From Larix kaempferi (taxonomy: Eukaryota; Streptophyta; Pinopsida; Pinales; Pinaceae), in assembly GCA_027924585.1 (NCBI GenBank), contig BSBM01000904.1, forward strand, positions 21,289,001-21,353,000: 64,000 nt of DNA. The letters are read 5' to 3'. The notes beneath the pieces were generated by a model that saw only the letters and a program-made list of their open reading frames with translations, made no database searches and had not been told where the DNA came from. How positions within the stretch are numbered: the first letter of the stretch is position 1; each line of letters opens with the position of its first letter. Shown piece by piece: positions 45,953-57,151 of the stretch. A program made the position numbers and the translations under genes.

Positions 45953-47060
45953 GATTCTTCATATTTTAACTCAAACTCTATTTTCTCTGGTTCATTTTCC
46001 ATTGGAGTCACTTCCTGTCTGAAAACATCTTTAACCTCTCTAAAAACAACATCTCAACTATAAAAAGTCTTCTTTGTTACATGATTCCAAAGCTTAAATT
46101 GTTTCACACCATCTTTATAACCGATAAAGATACATTTTTTAGCTTTATTAGCCATCTTACCTCTTTTCTCCTTTGGGACATGTACATAACCATCACAACC
46201 AAAACATTTCAGATGTTTAATAGAGGGTTTCTTACCATTCCATAACTCATGTGGATTTTTGTTAACCAATGCTAATGTGGGTGATCGATTTACCAAGTAA
46301 CATGCAGTATCCACTTCCTCTTCTCATAATTCTTTTCCTATCTCGGCACTATTGAGCATGCTCATTTCCTTTTCCATCAACGCCCTATTCATTATTTCTA
46401 CAACTCCATTATGTTGAGGTGTGTATGGAGTATTCTTTTGTCTTGATATACTGTACTTCTTAAAGAATTCCTCAAATGCATTCCCGCAGAACTCCCCGCC
46501 GTTATTTGTCCTTAAGACCTTTATTTTATTTTATGTCTGATTCTCTACAAGAGCCTTAAATTCTTTAAACTTAGCAAATACTTTTAGATTTCTTCCAAAG
46601 GAAATAAATCCATGTGTTCCTTTAGAAATCATCTATAAATGAAACATAATACACATATCTACCTAATGATGGAACATGCACAAGTCCAAACACATCACTA
46701 TGTATTAACTCTAAAATCCATTTTTCTATTGTAGCACCATATGCAAATCTTACTCGATTATGCTTTCCATATATGCATTGTTCACATAAATCAAAATCTA
46801 GTGTGCAATCAAACATAACTTCAACCATGTCTTTACCTTGTAATGCTCAAAGTCCCTTTTCTACGATATGCCCCAATCTTGAATGCCATATCATTGTCTT
46901 AAAATCTAGTGTGCAATCAAACATAACTTCAACCATGTCTTTACCTTGTAATGCTCAATGGTCCTTGTCTCTGATATGCCCCAATATTTAATGTCATATC
47001 ATTGTCTTTCCTCTAAAGACATTCGGGCTTTAGTTTTCTTTATCTCCCCCCTCAGGCACA
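45953..47060 (-). pseudogene. Copia integrase
   Basis: On the minus strand, the GAG-pre-integrase zinc region and start of the core are at 46828-46622 (CEQCIYGKHNRVRFAYGA, ELIHSDVFGLV with a catalytic Asp, YVYYVSFIDDF). Later pieces at 46314-46054 give TACYLVNRSPTLALVNKNP, then LKCFGCDGYVHVPKEKRGKM. A 108-bp in-frame tandem duplication (46793-46900 and 46901-47008) sits in the GAG-pre-integrase region. Frameshifts and stops break it. The gypsy insertion at 45952 interrupts shortly after the core. Confidence 0.9.
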
Positions 47061-47159
47061 ATAGAACTGTTACATTCATCGATGATAGTGCTTTCCAGTA
47101 GTTTGTACAGAGTTCCATTCATAACTCCCCTCATCAAGTCCATTGATCCTAGAACCATT

Positions 47160-47480
47160 TTGCATGTGTATTTTCCAAACATAGTCTATATGCCTGCATC
47201 ATCCATCTTTCCGATGGATATCAAGTTTCTTGCTAGATTTGGAATGTGTAGTATTCCAGGAAGAGTTATAATCCTTCCATCCTTGAGATGCAACATAACT
47301 CTTCCATGTCCAATGATATTGGATATTGAATCATCTCCCAGGAACACATCTCCTCCATTGTACTTTTCATATTCACAAAACTACTCCTTGTGGGGATTCA
47401 TATGAAAATATGCACCTAAGTTAATCAACCATACATCCCGATTTGAACGAGTACGTGTGGAATCTAGGTACACATCCCCT
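47160..47480 (-). pseudogene. Copia protease
   Basis: The minus-strand reading LINLGAYFHMNPHKE aligns in style with the copia protease start, where Asp-Ser-Gly-Ala is expected; here it is Asn-Leu-Gly-Ala, so the catalytic Asp is gone. It continues EYEKYNGGDVFLGDDSISN, then RIITLPGILHIPNLARNLIS. A stop follows NPHKE. Confidence 0.8.
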
Positions 47481-47539
47481 CCTTATTATGAGTATGTCTT
47501 TGCCTCTATGGAAGGGGTCTCTTAAGATCCCTTCACTTT

Positions 47540-48291
47540 TTCAACGTTCTTAGATCTACAATCCTTTTTATAGTGCCCAGCTTTACTGCATTTCCAGCAC
47601 TTCGTCAAATATTTTATTGGATTTTATATCTACCCTTAGATTTCGACCTCCCTCCAAATCCCTTATTTGTATTTATCTCCTAGGGATGACCTCTAATAGA
47701 AAATGCATCCATGGTATGATTAACCATGGCTTTCTGCCTCATCTCTTATGATAACAAGGATGCTACTATTTCATCAAATTTTAAGGTTGCTTTACTAGCA
47801 CTACCTATTGCTACAATCAAGTTATCCCAAGAATCTAGAAAAGAACACAATAATGTAATACATTTATCTTCTTCAACCATTGTAATACCAATAGAGGTTA
47901 TTTGAATTACCATAGTATTGTAGGAATTCATATGCTCTATCACTGTGTTGTTATCATCCATTTTTAGGTGACGTCGTTTCTTTTGCTGAAATAGCTTGTT
48001 TACTAGGGATTTTGATTGATACAAAATCCCTAGTCTATTCCAAATCTTTAGCACACTATCTTCTCCAGACACGTTCAACAACACAGAGTTTGATGAGCAC
48101 AGTCAAATTGTACTCCTTGCCCTTCTTTCTAATTTATCCTAATATTCTTTTGTCAATCCAGTGGGTTGTGTACCCGGATCCACAAAAATCCACTGTTCTC
48201 GAACTACAAGAAGATCCTCCATTTTGAGCTTCCATATCTCAAATTTATGGCTGTTAAATTTCTCGATCTCAATTCTTGAACCATTCTCCAT
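47540..48291 (-). pseudogene. gag: Copia gag
   Basis: Start ATG at 48291 on the minus strand (MENGSRIEIEKFNSHKFEIW), then WKLKMEDLLVVREQWIFVDP. The middle (48084-47746) has VLKIWNRLGILYQSKSLVNK, MNSYNTMVIQI and FLDSWDNLIVAIG, ending DEIVASLLS, the usual copia Gag order. The zinc knuckle near 47610-47566 is displaced by a frameshift but readable as a CCHC module. Stops are scattered. Confidence 0.88.
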
Positions 48292-48417
48292 TCTCTTTCA
48301 ATGCACAAAACACCGTTGCAAAGCTCCCACTGAACCGAGCTTTATCACAAATCCAATATCTATCAACCGCATAGAACTCTCACCAACAAAGGCATCCCCC
48401 TAAAGCCAATAATCGAT

Positions 48418-48428
48418 CTCTGACACCA
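48418..48428 (-). promoter_or_regulatory. Copia primer binding site
   Basis: On the minus strand tggtgtcagag follows the 5' LTR after two bases, the initiator-Met tRNA type with one change. Confidence 0.8.
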
Positions 48429-48430
48429 CA

Positions 48431-48973
48431 TGTAAGTTTTAAACCTATGCAGAGAAGCAAAGCATACATATTATTTTAAGCAAAATAAAGATTACACCAC
48501 ATCATTCACACATAATACACAGAGATTTAGCCTGGAAATCCTTAACCAGGAAAACCAACAAAACTTAGAGTTGCACCTCTTACTTTCTCATTATGATTAT
48601 TAACCACTCACAATACAATATGTAGGTATCTTGCAACATCCCAAACCCTAATCCATTAACCAAAATTAGAAATAAACCTCAATCCCTTGACTGGGATTAA
48701 ATTACATATTTTTATAAAAATCCCCAAAATAGCCCAAAAATTTCGGACTCACTTCGCTTGTGTCGATACTGGGTTAACACCCAGTGCTAATTATCCACTT
48801 CGAAAAAGGGGTAGGGCACTTGTGCAACCCCCTATTACTCCCCCTGAACCAATACTGCATGTAGCGCCTGACGCACATGGTAGATCACTAGATGTTGGAG
48901 GGAGAGAACAAACACAATCATACAAACAACAAATCCCACACACACATGCAAAGAATATAAAACATACCCAACA
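48431..48973 (-). repeat. Copia 5' LTR
   Basis: 543 bp, the partner of 36566-37132, with many substitutions and small indels between them, so the copia is the oldest layer of this nest. Confidence 0.85.
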
Positions 48974-50775
48974 TGATGCACTACCAGGGCTGGATTTTCC
49001 TATTTGGGTTGCAATTTTCAAATTGTTTGTTTTGCAGGATGAACATTGATCAGACATGAATATTGCACTCTCTTTTTTCACAGTATAAAACATGGGTACA
49101 ATTATCCTAGCTCCTTCACTGCAAAACACATGGAGTCACTTTTATTCACAGTTGGGCATTGTATACCTTGCTATTCTGCTATAGATGGATAGGTCCTCCA
49201 CTATCGATGGATCACTGAATATTAATTTAATGCATACATTTACAATGATCTAGGAAATGGGTATTATATCTAGATCTATGGGCATTGGGTGCCCCCAATA
49301 AACAACCAAACGAGAGAGTTGGGTATGATCAGATCCAAGTTCTGGAATCTGTGGGGATGAGAAAAACTATTGGTATATCTACATGTGGATGAAAATAGAT
49401 ACTTTGATTCCAGTTTGAATCCTTACCTTGATCCAAAGCTATCTACATATTTGTTCACTTAGATTTCTCTTTACATATCCATGACTAATTTTCAACATAT
49501 GTGTTTTTACGAAGGCAGATCAATATCTCTTATGGAAGGAGAAGTTAGGAAATCAACTTTTGAAGTAGGCCACTTTAGATTTGATTTTGACCTCATGCAC
49601 ATAGAATTTTATGTTCTTATGCACTAGATCACATAGATATGTCTATTGTTATGCACCCGATCACATATATTAGTCCATTCTTATGCACTATATTTAATAT
49701 TTGATCCATTGGAGGCATTTTTAGCTTGGGTAAAATGGATCTAGGTGTGAATTGAGTAATATAAAGCATTATAAAATGGAAATCACATAGAATCATCCTA
49801 TGAAAGGCCCTATGAAACTCAATGACAAGTTTCCGGATAATTCAAGCTACAACATTAAAATTCATAATCCAAAATTTTCATTCTAGAGCAGATACCAAGC
49901 AACCTATGTACCCAAAATACTATGCCTTTCTAGTTCTAGATTCATTATAAAAACCACAAATGACACTAGATACTGGAAAACACTTCAAATACTGGTTGAC
50001 AAACACAAATAACAAAAATCATTGCAAACAAATCAAATACATATTCAAAAACCCTTTAAGCTACCTAAAAGTACTCCAAATACTCGTTGACAAAAGCGCT
50101 AGCCCATGGATCAATTAATTTTCAAATCAAGAAGAAGAATACTAGTGTACATTAAATAATACAACTCAACAAGTGATGCAAGAAACATAAAACACACCCT
50201 GCTTATTCCTCACTTTAAGTTCAAGCAAATTAAGGCTAGTCTTTATGGATGGCATGCACTACTGCAATCAGGTCAATTCAATTAATGGAAAAAGTAGACT
50301 GTCGTAAAACACTCATCCACAAAAACAAATTGCATGAAAGAAAACGATATTATTCAGATAATACTCCCTGCAATATCCACCAAGAGTATGAATATATTGA
50401 CAAGCTTTCCCTATGAAATCAAATCCAAATCACCCAAATTTTAAACACCAAACCCCTTATGTAAACCAGATACTGGGAGAAATACAAGCTATATTATTAA
50501 TACTAAGTGGTTGGAATTCAATAAACCAGAACTAGTACAACATATTCCGATGTAATAGTTCCTCATAAAAATTACCTTACAAAATCCAATGAACTCATGG
50601 TTGAAAAATCAAGCTTCTTCCACATAGTCGACTCATGTATTTGGTGGAAAACTATCACATAAACCAGATTAGATGGCCCATTAAGACAAACCATCTTAGT
50701 AAAATTGCCCCTTACAAAATATTCAGAATCAACAAGTATCACCAATGAATACCAACTTCAAAATATCGAAAACTA
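48974..50775. other. Non-coding DNA between the two nest copies
   Basis: No recognised gene or element. The right boundary at 50775/50776 is a junction where copia sequence equivalent to 37312 starts abruptly. If the tandem model is right, this 1.8 kb is the right end of the duplicated unit and should occur again beyond the window. Confidence 0.5.
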
Positions 50776-52371
50776 TCTTCAACCATATCCCTCACAAAGT
50801 GATATTGTGCATCAATATGTTTTTTATTAGCATGATATGTATAGTTCTTTGCCAAGAAGATTGCACTTTGGTTTTCGAAATATAACCTTATAGCTTTCTG
50901 TGCAAACCCAATAATTGAACATAATCTTTGCAACCATACAACTTCTTTGCTTACATGAGTGGATACCATGTATTCATCTTTTGTAGTTGAGAGTGCAACT
51001 ACAACTTGTCTCTTGCTCATCCAACTAACAGCTCCTCCAAATAGGTTAAACAGATACCTAATTGTAGATATTTTGCGATCAAGATCTCCATCCCAGTCTG
51101 CATCAACAAAACCATGTACATCTATTACTTTGTCTGATCCAATTCTTCCTTGGTAGGAGATTGCATATTTTGTGGTGCCACACAAATATTTGAATACTCT
51201 ATTTACAACTATTCAATGCTCCTTCCATGGTTTTGACATATATCTTCTCAAAACTCCCACTGCATGAGCAATGTCCAGTCTGGTACAGAGCATTGCATAC
51301 ATCACAATACCAACCACACTAGCATATGGAACTCGTGACATATCTTCTTCCTCTTCTTGTGTCTTAGGGCACTAATCTACATATAAATTTACACCTACGA
51401 GAATAGGTACCTTCACTTGCTTACTTTCCTGCATGTTAAATATCTATAGTGTCATCTCAACATATTTTCTTTGATTCAACTAAATTTTCTTGTTTGCACG
51501 ATCTCTTTTGATATCCATTCCCAATATGAAGTTTGTAGCATCGAGATCCTTCATGTCAAATTTGAAGGATAGCTGATTTCACCTCCTTTATGGCATATTT
51601 GTTGTTTCCAATTAGCAACATGTCATCAACATATAGTACTATATTGATGAAGTGATCACCAACCTGTTTGGAGTATACACAGTGATCGACCTTGCTTCTC
51701 ACAAACCCCAATCCAAGGATGTATGTGTCGAAATTTTGGTACCACATCCTTGGAGATTGCTTGAGACCATAAAGGGAATTATTTAGATTACATACTAACT
51801 CTTTCCTTCCTTTTACGGCAAATCCTTCTGGTTGTTTCATGTAGATTTCTTCTTCAATATCCCCATATAAGAATGCTATCTTCACATCCATCTACTCTAC
51901 TTCAAGATCAAAAGTAGCAACAGTAGCAAGAAGCAATCTAATAGACGTTAATTTAGCAACCGGAGGAAATATTTCACCAAAATCAATTCCCTCTACCTGG
52001 GAATATCCCTTTGCTACTAAGCGGGATTTGTACTTCTCCACTTTACCTTATGCATTCAAATTCTTCTTAAACAACCATTTTCTACCAACGAATTTTCATC
52101 CATATGGTAAATCAACTATATACCAAGCTTCATTTTTGTCCAAGACGTCCATTTCTTCAACCATGTCCTTCTTCCAAAGATGGATATCCTCTGAATCGAT
52201 AACTTCCTTCACATTTCTAGGATCATCATCAGTAATAGATAAAGCAAAACTAGACGGAAAATCAAGAGGGGAATAGCTTTCTGGTTTCCTTCTTTCTCGA
52301 GATGATCTCCTCAAAATTGGGGTATGAGGTTCTTCTTCTTTTGATTTAGCTTCTTCTGTTGAGTTAGATTC
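50776..52371 (-). pseudogene. Copia RNase H and RT, second copy
   Basis: The same content as 37312-38907. RNase H at 51185-50776 is less damaged here (VDADWDGDLDRKIS readable, LYFENQSAIFLAKN where copy 1 has CDN, so the catalytic Asp is Glu). The RT core at 51891-51556 keeps YVDDMLLIGNN. The N-terminal segment is at 52314-52096. The 3' end and 3' LTR of the copia are absent; the sequence begins at the duplication junction. Confidence 0.9.
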
Positions 52372-52992
52372 TGATCCAGGTGGATATTGGTGGCCACCCG
52401 CCTATTCCACTTGGGGCCCCAACATTGTTCTTTCAGTTTCCTTAATTATAGCACAACTTACTATTTTTAGCAGTTTTTTCGGGTCCTAAACTTCCGGAGC
52501 CATTTTGAGGCCCTAAACGACGATTTTTGGAAAATCTCGTTTTGGCGATTGAATGTGAGTTATAGAATTGACATTTGCCGTCATCAGTGTATTCCTCAGA
52601 TAGATATTTCCAATGAGGTATCATTCACGTCAAACAAAGATCGTATGCCAAATTTAGGACGCCGGGAAATTGATGTACCAATTTACCCCAATGGGGCCCA
52701 TAGTTTGGCATTTTCATCTCCTAGGGTTAGTTTTTTGGATGTTTAGGGTTTTCCTTTGTTTCTCAATAATAGATAGCCTTGGAGCCTCATTGTAACTTAG
52801 AGTTTAGAGGTCGGTGGCTGCCACATCTCTTCTAAGAGATAAGCTACCAACGCTCTAGCTAGTTTATTTCCATTATGTCTGTAAGCATATTTCCGTTATG
52901 TGATATTAATGAAATGAAGTCTTATTTCTACTACATCTCTGCATTTATGTGTATTTATGTAATTCCTTGTGTTCCTTCGTAAGTCCGGATCA
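52372..52992 (+). repeat. Gypsy copy 2, 5' LTR
   Basis: 621 bp, the same junction with copia (gagttagattc then TGATCC) as copy 1. The primer binding site tggtatcagagc follows at 52994-53005. Confidence 0.93.
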
Positions 52993-53124
52993 ATGGTATC
53001 AGAGCAGATCTGCTCTTTCTCGATCCTTCTTTGCATTTCCCCAATGAGTTCGGGGTATAAGGAATTAGGGCTCGACTTGGTTGAACCCTTGCAAGATTAG
53101 CCTTGCAAACCCCGACGGCCGCCC

Positions 53125-54218
53125 ATGGCGGACAAAAAAAAAGACGAGGGAGCAAGAGATCCTATCAAAATATTGCTCGAGGAGGCCCTCGAGAAACAAA
53201 GGAACGCGATGATTGATAACTTTGCCCAGATCCTTCAACGATTTCCCTGCAGTAGCCATTCTAGAGGCGCAACCCCTTTTAAGGTACAAGTAAACTTTGA
53301 CATTCCCGTATTTGAAGGCCAATTAGATGCAGATGTCGTAGATAGATGGTTGATTCTGTTAGAAGGGTACTGCTCGGTGCATGAATTTTCTAACCAGGAA
53401 AGGATCACTTTTGCACTCCTCAAAGCCACCCCCCATGTCAAGGATTGGTGGGAAATCTACTATGAGCAGACGGACGAGAGGGATCCTCTCTGTTTTCGGC
53501 CACACCCACTTGGAATTCTTTCCGAGACGCCATCAAGGAACAATATTATCCCGCGGGAAGCTATGAGGACAAGTACATACAATGGACTATGATGTGGCAG
53601 CAAAGGGATCAAGATGTGCATGAACTGACGAATCTATTCCATACCCTACGCACACAATTGGGTATCAAAGATTCGGAGAAACATTTGGTGTTGAAGTACC
53701 GCAGTTGTCTGCACAGATACATTCAGGAGGAAATGGAGTTCCTCGACATTTCCTTGCTTGGCACAGCATATTGGTTTGCTGCCAAGATTGAGCAAAAGTT
53801 CAAACAGAAGAAGCGAGACTTTGGATCTGTGAATCAGAAGCAAGGGAAAGGTGCCCCCAAACTGCAAAACAAAGGACAAAGCCAAGGCGTGGCGGCCCAG
53901 GATAACCTGCCAAAAATGCAAGCAAAGAACAACACTGCGAAGCCAAAGAAGGACACGGGAAAGTGGTGTGAGTTTCATAAGAGATCCACGCACAACACAA
54001 GTGAGTGTCGGGCCAAGAAGTCACTGGTGGCCGAGCTGAAGGCTTCTCAATCAGATGCATGCTCCAACTACGAACCAGAACCCAAAAGGGGCAATGACAA
54101 GGGGAAGCATATTATCGATGCAAAGCCCAATGCCACTGTTTCCACCACAAAGGTCCAGAGAAAGGAACCGGAAGATCCAGAGGAGGGGAGCGCCTCTTCC
54201 ATTCCCATATGTGGGTAA
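53125..54218 (+). pseudogene. gag: Gypsy gag, copy 2
   Basis: Start ATG at 53125 (MADKKKDEGARDPIKILLEE). The frame is open to about 53482, where a one-base loss (gagggatcc against gagggcatcc in copy 1) shifts it. It resumes as MMWQQRDQDVHELTNLFHTL at 53589 and stays open to the TAA at 54216-54218. The part missing in copy 1 (WFAAKIEQKFKQ) is present here. The knuckle is WCEFHKRSTHNTSECR. With one frameshift, this is the better-preserved gag of the two. Confidence 0.9.
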
Positions 54219-54683
54219 AGGGTTCACCGCTGCAATTCATTATCGATAGCGGGAGCCAAAAGAACCTCATTTCAGCAGAAGTCATGAAGCGGTTGGGCTT
54301 GCCTACCACATCACACCCACAACTGTACACCATTTGGTGGCTTCACCAAGGACGAGATCTCCGCGTCAACCAACAGTGTCGCCTTCTCTACAACATCAAG
54401 CCCTTCATGGATGAGGTATTATGTGACATTGCTTCGCTTGATGTTTCTAATGTATTATAAGGACAACCATACTTGTGGAAGCGACATGTTGTGTATGAGT
54501 CCCGTCCTTGCACTGTTATTGTTACTTTGGAATATAAATTGTACAAGATACTGGAGGTAGTGCCTCCTGCCGCCATCTCTTTTGTTACTGCAAAACAATG
54601 AAGTAAGCTCATTTCCAAAACAGGGAAATTTGTTTTCCTGGTAATCTTCCCTCAGGGAAAGAATAAGACTGTGGCCACGACCT
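54209..54683 (+). pseudogene. Gypsy protease, copy 2
   Basis: FIIDSGSQKNLISAEVMKRL has the Asp-Ser-Gly site. A TAA at 54458-54460 (copy 1 has a Leu codon there) truncates it. The frame shift relative to gag is the same as in copy 1. The hAT-like element interrupts at 54684. Confidence 0.88.
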
Positions 54684-55667
54684 CACAGGAGCTTGACTCA
54701 ATAAACCGCTATCATAGCACGTTCGTTCGTGGCATATGAAACAATACCCCTAATCTCACTAAATAATGGAAAATAACTTCCAAAATCATATTTTTTTAAC
54801 CCCCTCCCAATACACCTTCTCAATTTAAAAAAACCCCTATTTTCACTAGATATTGTATGTATCAATTTTTTCATTAACATTTTTTATACCCCTTTATATT
54901 TATACATAGTATATTGATATGATACCCCTCTTATGACCCCACATGCATTCTACAATGCACCTTGCTTCTTTCGATGTATATTGTGGATGGACATTACTTC
55001 ACCCACAATGCAATTACTCAACCACATATCATTATGATTTGCAACATCTAATGGTCTAATGAAGAGATAGGAGATCACTTCTTGTATGTCACTAGAGCCA
55101 ATTTACATAGTACAACATTTAGATTGCATGTTGCAATTCCCCAATAGCTGACTAAGCCTATTGTGAGCTAGGTATCCAAGCCCCTAGGGCCTGTAACAAG
55201 CTATAGGAGGTTGACTAAACCTCCCAAGGCCTATCGAGGGCCTATAACAGGCCCTGGAGGATTAGAGCCTCCCAAGGCTATTGGTAACAATTGGCTGAGT
55301 GCTATTGGTAACAATTCTTTGTTAATGACCATTGTCTCTAGACTATGATCGACTGGAAACCCACTTCACCACGAAACCCCTTTCCTCAAGCATGCCTCAA
55401 GACGTGATTTCCCTGCGTACTGGTATGCTCGAGCCTTGCCTCAACTTGATTTCTCATCTGGTCGTGATCCCTCCATCTCCATTTGGTGGATATTTTTTAG
55501 CCCGCCCATATAGAAAACACCCCAACTTATTTTTGTATTGTTACATTAAATAAAAAACCCTTTTCCCCTTAATATATAAGCAATATAATTTTTAGGTTTT
55601 CATGAATATTTAATACCACAATATGAATGAACGTGATATTATATTTCCTTCTAGTGAAGCCCCCATG
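54684..55667 (+). mobile_element. hAT-like non-autonomous transposon, copy 3 (duplicate of copy 2)
   Basis: 984 bp, the same target repeats CACGACCT (54676-54683 and 55668-55675) and the same position in gypsy pol as copy 2, so it was duplicated with the locus and not inserted independently. Confidence 0.92.
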
Positions 55668-56475
55668 CACGACCTCTAGACAGAGCTCGTCTGCCCGACA
55701 ACAACAGATGGAGAAGGTCATGGAAGAGTACGGGGACATCTTCACCTCACCCACAGGGGTCCCTCTGCACTGTCAGGTCAAGCGCCCCATCGATCTGACC
55801 CCAGGTGTGCCAATTCCTAATGGACCAATATATCGACACTCTGTTCTGGAGAATGACGAAATCAAGAGGCAGATTCTGGACTTGTTGCAGAAAGGGCACA
55901 TCCGACCAAGTTCATCGCCTTATGGGAGCCCGATCGTGTTGGTGCAAAAGAAGGATGAGACTTGGAGACTCTATATTGACTATCGGGCGTTGAATAAGAT
56001 CACTGTCCGGAATAGGTACCCGATCCCATGGATTGATGACCTTCTGGACCAACTCAGGGGGGGGAAATATTTTAGTAAGATCGACTTGAATTCCGGGTAT
56101 CTCTAGGTACCAATTGAACCCTCCGATGTGTGGAAGACTTCCTTCAAATCCAAGGAGGTCCTTTTCGAATGGTTGGTCATGCCTTTCGGGCTGAAAAATG
56201 CTCCCGCAACCTTCATGAGGATGATGGACAACATCTTGCATCCATTCACCAAATCATTTGTAGTAGTGTAATTGGATGACATCCTGATCTTCAGCCAAAC
56301 TTGGGAGGAGCACCTCCACCAAATCCGATAGGTCCTCCAAACACTGCGGCAACACAAGTTGTGTGCCAATATGGAGAAGTGCACTTTTGGAATGACCCAG
56401 GTTCAGTATCTGGTATAGATTATTAATGAGAGAGGGGTGCATGTAGATTTGACCAAGATCCAAGTCATTCGGGAT
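55668..56475 (+). pseudogene. Gypsy reverse transcriptase, copy 2, cut by Tat-like element
   Basis: The same landmarks as copy 1 ([39 protein letters not shown]). The TAG at 56104-56106 is shared with copy 1. Private lesions are a TAA at 56269-56271 replacing the Tyr of the active-site box (both Asp codons remain) and a TAG at 56329-56331. The sequence stops at cattcgggat, where a new LTR begins. Confidence 0.92.
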
Positions 56476-57129
56476 TGAAGCTTATCCCTAAGGACTAGGA
56501 AAGGTGGCACTCGATTCCCTTACCTAGTGGAATGATCCCTTGAGCTTCTACCACAAATCCTCAACCTCTCTTATACCTTTAGGCCTATAAATATAAACCC
56601 CTTCTCCATGGTTAAGGGGGAGAAAGAGGAGAGCACTTAAATGCTGGTGAAATTCTGCTAGATTTGGTTCTCTTTCATCCATTAGGAGGCAAAAGCTTGG
56701 ATCTTTGAGGCTAGGATCATTTGGCAGGAGTTACGACTTCAAAGATCGGTTGCAACCTCTCTCTATGTATTTCTTATAATTACATTAATGTTGATTCTTT
56801 CCATAAACATCTTATTATTGTAGGATCTTTAGAATTGGCATCTTTGACTGCTAGTTTAGATTGATCTACGTTTATATGCTATTAGTACTTGCTTGCTTCC
56901 ACTTGTGGTATATTGTTTTGCAGTTGGAGGTCCGAAGATATGGATATCAAGAGCTACATCAAGCAAGGAGATAGTGATGCACTCATAAGGTGAGTTATCT
57001 TCCGATACTCTTTGTAATTTGATCAATCTAGGAAAGTAATTTTTATCATGTACTACTTTTGTTCTAGATACAAACCATTTAGACTAGGGAGATTGGTTAG
57101 TGTCTACACTGGCGGATTTTCCGCAAACA
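56476..57129 (+). repeat. Tat-like 5' LTR
   Basis: 654 bp, TGAAGCTTATCC to CGCAAACA. A TATA-type motif (ggcctataaatataaac) lies near 56582-56598. The left edge is placed where homology to gypsy copy 1 stops, allowing for a chance TG overlap; no second LTR is visible to confirm it. Confidence 0.75.
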
Positions 57130-57132
57130 AAA

Positions 57133-57151
57133 TTGGTGACTCCACTGGGGA
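57133..57151 (+). promoter_or_regulatory. Tat-like primer binding site
   Basis: ttggtgactccactgggga, three bases after the LTR, is the long primer site typical of Tat/Ogre gypsy elements (tRNA-Arg complement in related elements, from memory). Confidence 0.8.

Larger units (their letters stand above)
36566..48973 (-). mobile_element. Ty1/copia element, split by a gypsy insertion
   Basis: On the minus strand the 5' LTR is 48973-48431 and the 3' LTR 37132-36566. They start TGTTGGGTATG and end ACTTACA. The order gag, protease, integrase, RT, RNase H defines copia. A gypsy element at 38908-45952 (GATTC duplication) splits pol. Without it the copia is about 5.36 kb, a normal length. The flanking pentamers (GCATG at 36561, TGATG at 48974) do not match well, so the target duplication has decayed or the edges are slightly off. 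Confidence 0.88.
50776..56475. repeat. Second copy of the copia/gypsy/hAT nest (from 37312)
   Basis: The segment matches 37312-43000 at a constant offset (13,464, later 13,475 after small indels). It includes the same copia-gypsy junction and the same hAT-like insertion with the same target repeat. Its right end is cut by the Tat-like element at 56476, not by the end of the duplication. Confidence 0.92.

Noticed and set aside
48974-50775. An exon-like segment after a ttttgcag motif near 49030
   Set aside because: One possible splice acceptor without a coherent open frame or donor is not enough to call a gene.
56471-56480. Right-hand end of the segmental duplication at 56477
   Set aside because: The break coincides with a TG that starts a new LTR followed by a primer binding site and gag, so an insertion of a Tat-like element explains it better.
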